From the NCBI GenBank assembly GCA_021806645.1, contig JAJZQX010000024.1:1-33803 (forward strand): a DNA stretch of 33,803 nt, written 5' to 3'. The position numbers were made by a program, and so were the translations under genes. A model generated the notes under the pieces. The model saw only the letters and a list, made by a program, of their open reading frames with translations, did no database searches and was not told where the DNA came from. The DNA is from Myxococcales bacterium (GTDB taxonomy: Bacteria; Myxococcota; Myxococcia; Myxococcales; Anaeromyxobacteraceae). Of the stretch, positions 31,302 through 33,803 are shown one piece after another (the stretch's first letter is position 1; each line of letters begins with the position of its first letter).

Positions 31302-32308
31302 GCTTGCCTCCGTGTCTCGTTCACCACCCGCGGGGCGGGGCGCCGCACTGGCGCGCTGCCCCGTGCCTCGACCGCCGCCTCGACCAGCGCCTCGGCCACG
31401 GCCCGGGTGATGGGCTGGCCGGTCCGGTCCTCGAGGAAGAGCCACTGGCCGGCCGGGTTGGCCTCCAGGAAGAGGTGCTGCCCCTCGTCGGTCCTGCGGA
31501 AGTCGAGGGCGGCGTAGCGCAGGCCGAGGTTGAGCAGCAGCGACCGGATGCCGCTGGCGACCTCCGCCGGCAGCTCGCAGGGCGCCACTCGCGCCTGGGC
31601 GTAGGCGGGGCGGAAGTCCCGCGGCGAGCTGGTGTCACGGACGTCGATGGCAGTCGCGAAGAGCCGGCCGCCGGCCGCGGTGACGCGGACGTCGGTGCCC
31701 GGCACGTAGGCCTGGAGGATGGCCGGGGCGAGCCGCAGGTCGTCGAGCCGGTCCCGGTCGCCCTCGGTCACCAGGCGGGTCGGCCGCCAGCTCTCCTCGG
31801 TGGGCCGGAGCGGCTTCTGGATCACCGGGCGATCGCCCAGCTCCTCCAGGAAGGCCCGAGCCTCGTCCGGCGCGCAGGTGACGAGCGTGGGCGGCACCGC
31901 CAGCCCGGCCACCGCGGCCGCCGCCAGCTGGGTCGGCTTGTGGCCGGCCCGCTCGTCGCGCCAGGGGTCGTTCATCCAGCTGGCGCGGAGCGAGCCCCAG
32001 ACGCCGGAGAGCCCGGCGTGGACCTGGGCGGTGGCGTAGGCGGTGAACGGCGGGGAGAGCGCCTCGTCCACCACGTAGGGGCGAGGGCGGCGCCACCAGA
32101 CCGCCTCGATCTCGGCGGCGTCGAGCCGGGAGCCGCCCACGCTGGTGAAGCTGGCGCCGTTCACGCTCCGGCCGGCCGAGAAGCTGAACTGCACCTGCCG
32201 CGGCAGGGTGGCGAGATCGAGCAGCTCGCAGCGCCAGCCCTGGCGCACCACCGCCTCCATGACCGGGGCGGTGTGCGCGTCCTCCGGGTGGCTGACGACC
32301 AGGATCAT
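31298..32308 (-). CDS. MvdD-like ATP-grasp ligase (RiPP/graspetide maturase)
   Basis: 336 aa, the size of MvdC/MvdD-type ligases. Family features in order: N-terminal strand ILVVSHPEDAHT, the EAVWWRRPRPYVVDEALSPP motif (WWRRP), NDPWRDERAGHKPTQLAAAA with GLAVPPTLVT, the ATP-binding strand PVIQKPLRPTEE, ILQAYVPGTDVRVTAAGG, and the metal/ATP site YAALDFRR with FLEANPAGQWLFLE. Such enzymes use ATP to join side-chain carboxylates of a precursor peptide to hydroxyl or amino groups, making lactone or lactam rings. The ATG at 32308 has GGAGGGG. It lies 79 nt after a candidate precursor gene and overlaps the downstream gene. There is no second ligase, transporter or protease nearby. Confidence 0.88.
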   Translation of the reverse strand: MILVVSHPEDAHTAPVMEAVVRQGWRCELLDLATLPRQVQFSFSAGRSVNGASFTSVGGSRLDAAEIEAVWWRRPRPYVVDEALSPPFTAYATAQVHAGLSGVWGSLRASWMNDPWRDERAGHKPTQLAAAAVAGLAVPPTLVTCAPDEARAFLEELGDRPVIQKPLRPTEESWRPTRLVTEGDRDRLDDLRLAPAILQAYVPGTDVRVTAAGGRLFATAIDVRDTSSPRDFRPAYAQARVAPCELPAEVASGIRSLLLNLGLRYAALDFRRTDEGQHLFLEANPAGQWLFLEDRTGQPITRAVAEALVEAAVEARGSAPVRRPAPRVVNETRRQA

Positions 32309-32338
32309 GGCTGGGCCCCTCCGGGCGCGGTGGACCGT

Positions 32339-32358
32339 CCGGCCGCGAGGGCGGCCGG
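32339..32358 (-). promoter_or_regulatory. Intercistronic GC hairpin between precursor and ligase genes
   Basis: CCGGCCGC (32339-32346) and GCGGCCGG (32351-32358) form a perfect 8-bp stem with a 4-nt loop, in the 79-nt gap between the precursor stop and the ligase start. No T-run follows. RiPP operons often carry such a structure so that the precursor is made in excess of its enzyme; that role is inferred. Confidence 0.55.
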
Positions 32359-32387
32359 CGGAGACCGCCAGCTGGAGCCGGCCACCT

Positions 32388-32579
32388 TCACATCCGGTCC
32401 TGCGGGCCGGCCATCGGCAGGTCGCAACCCCAGGGCTGGACGCCGCCGAGATCGTCGGGCGCGCCGTTGCCCGGGTTGCCCTGCGGGGCCTGGACGGTCT
32501 GGGGGTAGATGCTGCCCGGTGCCGTGAAGATCGACCAGGGGTAGATGTCGCTGGTGTTGTCCGTGCCTCGGCTCGCCAT
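32388..32579 (-). CDS. Candidate RiPP precursor peptide (63 aa)
   Basis: A 63-aa peptide with AAGGA 8 nt before its ATG, directly upstream of the ATP-grasp ligase gene. The N-terminal third is rich in Thr/Ser (T6, T9, S10, S16, T19, S23, T28) and has IYP twice (DIYPWS and SIYPQT). The C-terminal half is Gly/Pro-rich with aspartates D42, D43, D53 and D61, a single Cys52 and PWGCDLP. There is no Lys and no Glu, so an ATP-grasp ligase could only form esters between Ser/Thr and Asp. No microviridin leader (PFFARFL) or TxKYPSD core is present. The leader/core border is unknown. A longer frame upstream to 32711 is not supported. Confidence 0.65.
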   Translation of the reverse strand: MASRGTDNTSDIYPWSIFTAPGSIYPQTVQAPQGNPGNGAPDDLGGVQPWGCDLPMAGPQDRM

Positions 32580-32629
32580 GGTGGTCGTCCTTTGAGGTGG
32601 TGGCTTGCGCCGCGTGAGCCGGAAGCGGG

Positions 32630-32694
32630 GGGTTCCTCCCGGCAGCGAGATGGACGATCCAGCGCCCGCGATGTGACTTGGCGCGGAGGAACCC
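32630..32694. promoter_or_regulatory. 10-bp inverted repeat upstream of the precursor gene
   Basis: GGGTTCCTCC (32630-32639) and GGAGGAACCC (32685-32694) are perfect 10-bp arms 45 nt apart, in the 142-nt gap between the TPR-protein stop and the precursor start. It may be an operator for the RiPP operon, or a structure at the 3' end of the upstream mRNA. No clear -35/-10 pair was found nearby. Confidence 0.45.
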
Positions 32695-32721
32695 GGCGCG
32701 CCGCGCGCCATCCGGGGTCGC

Positions 32722-33803
32722 CTAAGGCTTCGGCTTCGCGGCCGGCGCGGGGGCCGCGCCGCGGCTGCCGAGCCGGTCGCGCAGGGCGCGCGCCTCGGTG
32801 AGGAGGCGCAGGTCCGGATCGGCGCGACGCAGCACGACGAGCAGCCGCTCGGCGCCGGCCCGCGCCGCGTCGGGCTGGCCGAGCCGCTCCCGCGCCCGCG
32901 CTTCCAGCAGCAGCGAGCGGGACCAGGCCCAGCCGCGCCAGACCCCGCGTGGCCACATCCGGTGGAACCGCTCCACCGCCGCCACCACCTCGGAGGGCTC
33001 GCCCCCGCCGGCGGTCAGCTCGGCGATGAGGTAGGCCGGCGCGATGGCCACGTTGGGCCAGGGGTCGCGCTGCTCCAGCAGGGCGAGCGAGGCGGCGGCG
33101 GCGGCCCGCTCCCCCCGGCGCCAGGCCACCAGGGCCGCCACCTCCTGCGCCTCGGTCGAGGCCGGGTCGAGCGCGGCGGCCAGCCGCTGGGCCAGGGCCG
33201 GATCGCCGACCAGCGCCAGCAGCACCAGCGCGTCGCCGGAGGCCTCGGGCTGCAGCTTGACCACCGCGGTGGCCGCATCCCCGAGCAGCCCGGCCTCGCC
33301 GGTCCCGGCGGCGAGCAGGCCACGGACGCGGGGCAGATCGCCTGGGCGCATTCCATCGACGGCGCCCGGCAGGCTCCGCAAGAGCCGCCAGGCCTCGGCG
33401 AAGCGCCCCTGCGCCCCCAGGATGTCGAGGAGCCGGAACCGGTTCGCCAGCTCGCGCGGGCTCATGGCGATGGCCTGGCGGGTGAGCCGCTCGGCCTCGT
33501 CGAAGGCGCCGGCGGCGACCAGTGCGGCGGTCAGGTCGTTGCGCGCCGCCGGGGTGGCCTCGGCGGCGGCGAGCTGCCGGGCCAGGGCGACGGCCGCGGG
33601 CGGATCGCCGAGCCAGACCAGCGCCCGGATGGCGAGCCGGCGGGCGGCCGGCGTGGCCGACGGGGCGCCGAGGCGCGCCGCCAGCTCGCGCAGCTCCCCC
33701 ATGCGGCCGGTGATGGCGAGGCACTGGGCCAGGTGGTCGAGCGGCCACTCGGCGTCCGGCTCGAGCCCCAGCACCGCCTGGAAGTAGGGGGTGGCGCCGG
33801 CCC
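32722..33803 (-). CDS. TPR-like repeat protein, 5' end outside the window
   Basis: The frame is open to the window edge (at least 360 codons) and no start with a ribosome site is seen, so the N-terminus is missing. The visible part is helical, Ala/Leu/Arg-rich, with TPR-like units such as YFQAVLGLEPDAEWPLDHLA, AGAFDEAERLTRQAIAMSP and QGRFAEAWRLLRSLPGA. The C-terminus is an Ala/Pro/Lys tail. No catalytic domain is in view; the missing part could be a kinase or transmembrane domain, as often in Myxococcota. It precedes the RiPP precursor gene by 142 nt on the same strand, so a link to that operon is possible but unproven. Confidence 0.75.
   Translation of the reverse strand, partial: AGATPYFQAVLGLEPDAEWPLDHLAQCLAITGRMGELRELAARLGAPSATPAARRLAIRALVWLGDPPAAVALARQLAAAEATPAARNDLTAALVAAGAFDEAERLTRQAIAMSPRELANRFRLLDILGAQGRFAEAWRLLRSLPGAVDGMRPGDLPRVRGLLAAGTGEAGLLGDAATAVVKLQPEASGDALVLLALVGDPALAQRLAAALDPASTEAQEVAALVAWRRGERAAAAASLALLEQRDPWPNVAIAPAYLIAELTAGGGEPSEVVAAVERFHRMWPRGVWRGWAWSRSLLLEARARERLGQPDAARAGAERLLVVLRRADPDLRLLTEARALRDRLGSRGAAPAPAAKPKP

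Noticed and set aside
32580-32720. Sigma-54-like TGGC/GC spacing upstream of the RiPP precursor
   Set aside because: The match sits in a run of GCGC repeats and lacks the TTGC element; it is expected by chance.
1-33803. CRISPR arrays, rRNA genes, insertion sequences with a transposase
   Set aside because: No regularly spaced repeats, no rRNA-like stretches and no transposase or integrase domain were seen anywhere in the window.

Overview
The window is very GC-rich, with strongly GC3-biased genes, and reads like the chromosome of a Myxococcota (Deltaproteobacteria) bacterium, perhaps close to Anaeromyxobacter. Support comes from a Cys-rich FG-GAP lipoprotein, a sigma-54 activator of the XylR/V4R class, several hybrid or orphan signalling proteins and many overlapping start/stop codons. 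The genus is an inference; no rRNA or complete tRNA is present.

Layout. 1-1.5 kb is a graveyard of mobile DNA: the 3' end of a tRNA followed by a strong terminator (integration scar), a higBA toxin-antitoxin pair with an operator-like palindrome, and an orphan domain V of a group II intron. 1.7-4.1 kb encodes a large FG-GAP lipoprotein. 4.3-5.1 kb holds no intact gene, only fragments of a glycoside hydrolase, a DUF790 protein, a nucleotidyltransferase and a DUF427 protein. 5.1-7.35 kb is egtD-egtB (ergothioneine). 7.4-9.8 kb is a pentose-phosphate operon in which zwf and pgl are intact, gnd is a miniature with two in-frame internal deletions, and only a glucokinase-like tail remains upstream.

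9.8-15.7 kb (minus) is a four-gene RND efflux operon. It is divergent from an OmpR-type response regulator and histidine kinase (15.8-17.6 kb); three exact 11-bp-phased half-sites and a -10-like box lie between them. 17.8-20.9 kb holds an SDR oxidoreductase and a GH15 glucoamylase-like enzyme, overlapping tail to tail with a MIP channel gene. 22.0-26.5 kb is a coupled set of AI-2E-family membrane protein, hybrid histidine kinase and REC-class III cyclase. 26.5-30.1 kb holds a sigma-54 activator divergent from a lipoprotein with Ig-like and ice-binding-like (DUF3494) domains; a candidate sigma-54 promoter and two palindromes lie between. 30.2-30.7 kb is a single-domain response regulator.

30.9-32.6 kb (minus) is the most novel-looking part: a small RiPP-type operon with a 63-aa candidate precursor peptide, a GC hairpin, an MvdD-like ATP-grasp ligase and a coupled 120-aa protein of unknown function. 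The precursor has no Lys and no Glu and no microviridin motif, so if it is the substrate this would be an atypical, ester-only graspetide. A TPR-like protein upstream runs off the window end.

All identifications are by reading motifs; nothing was searched against a database.
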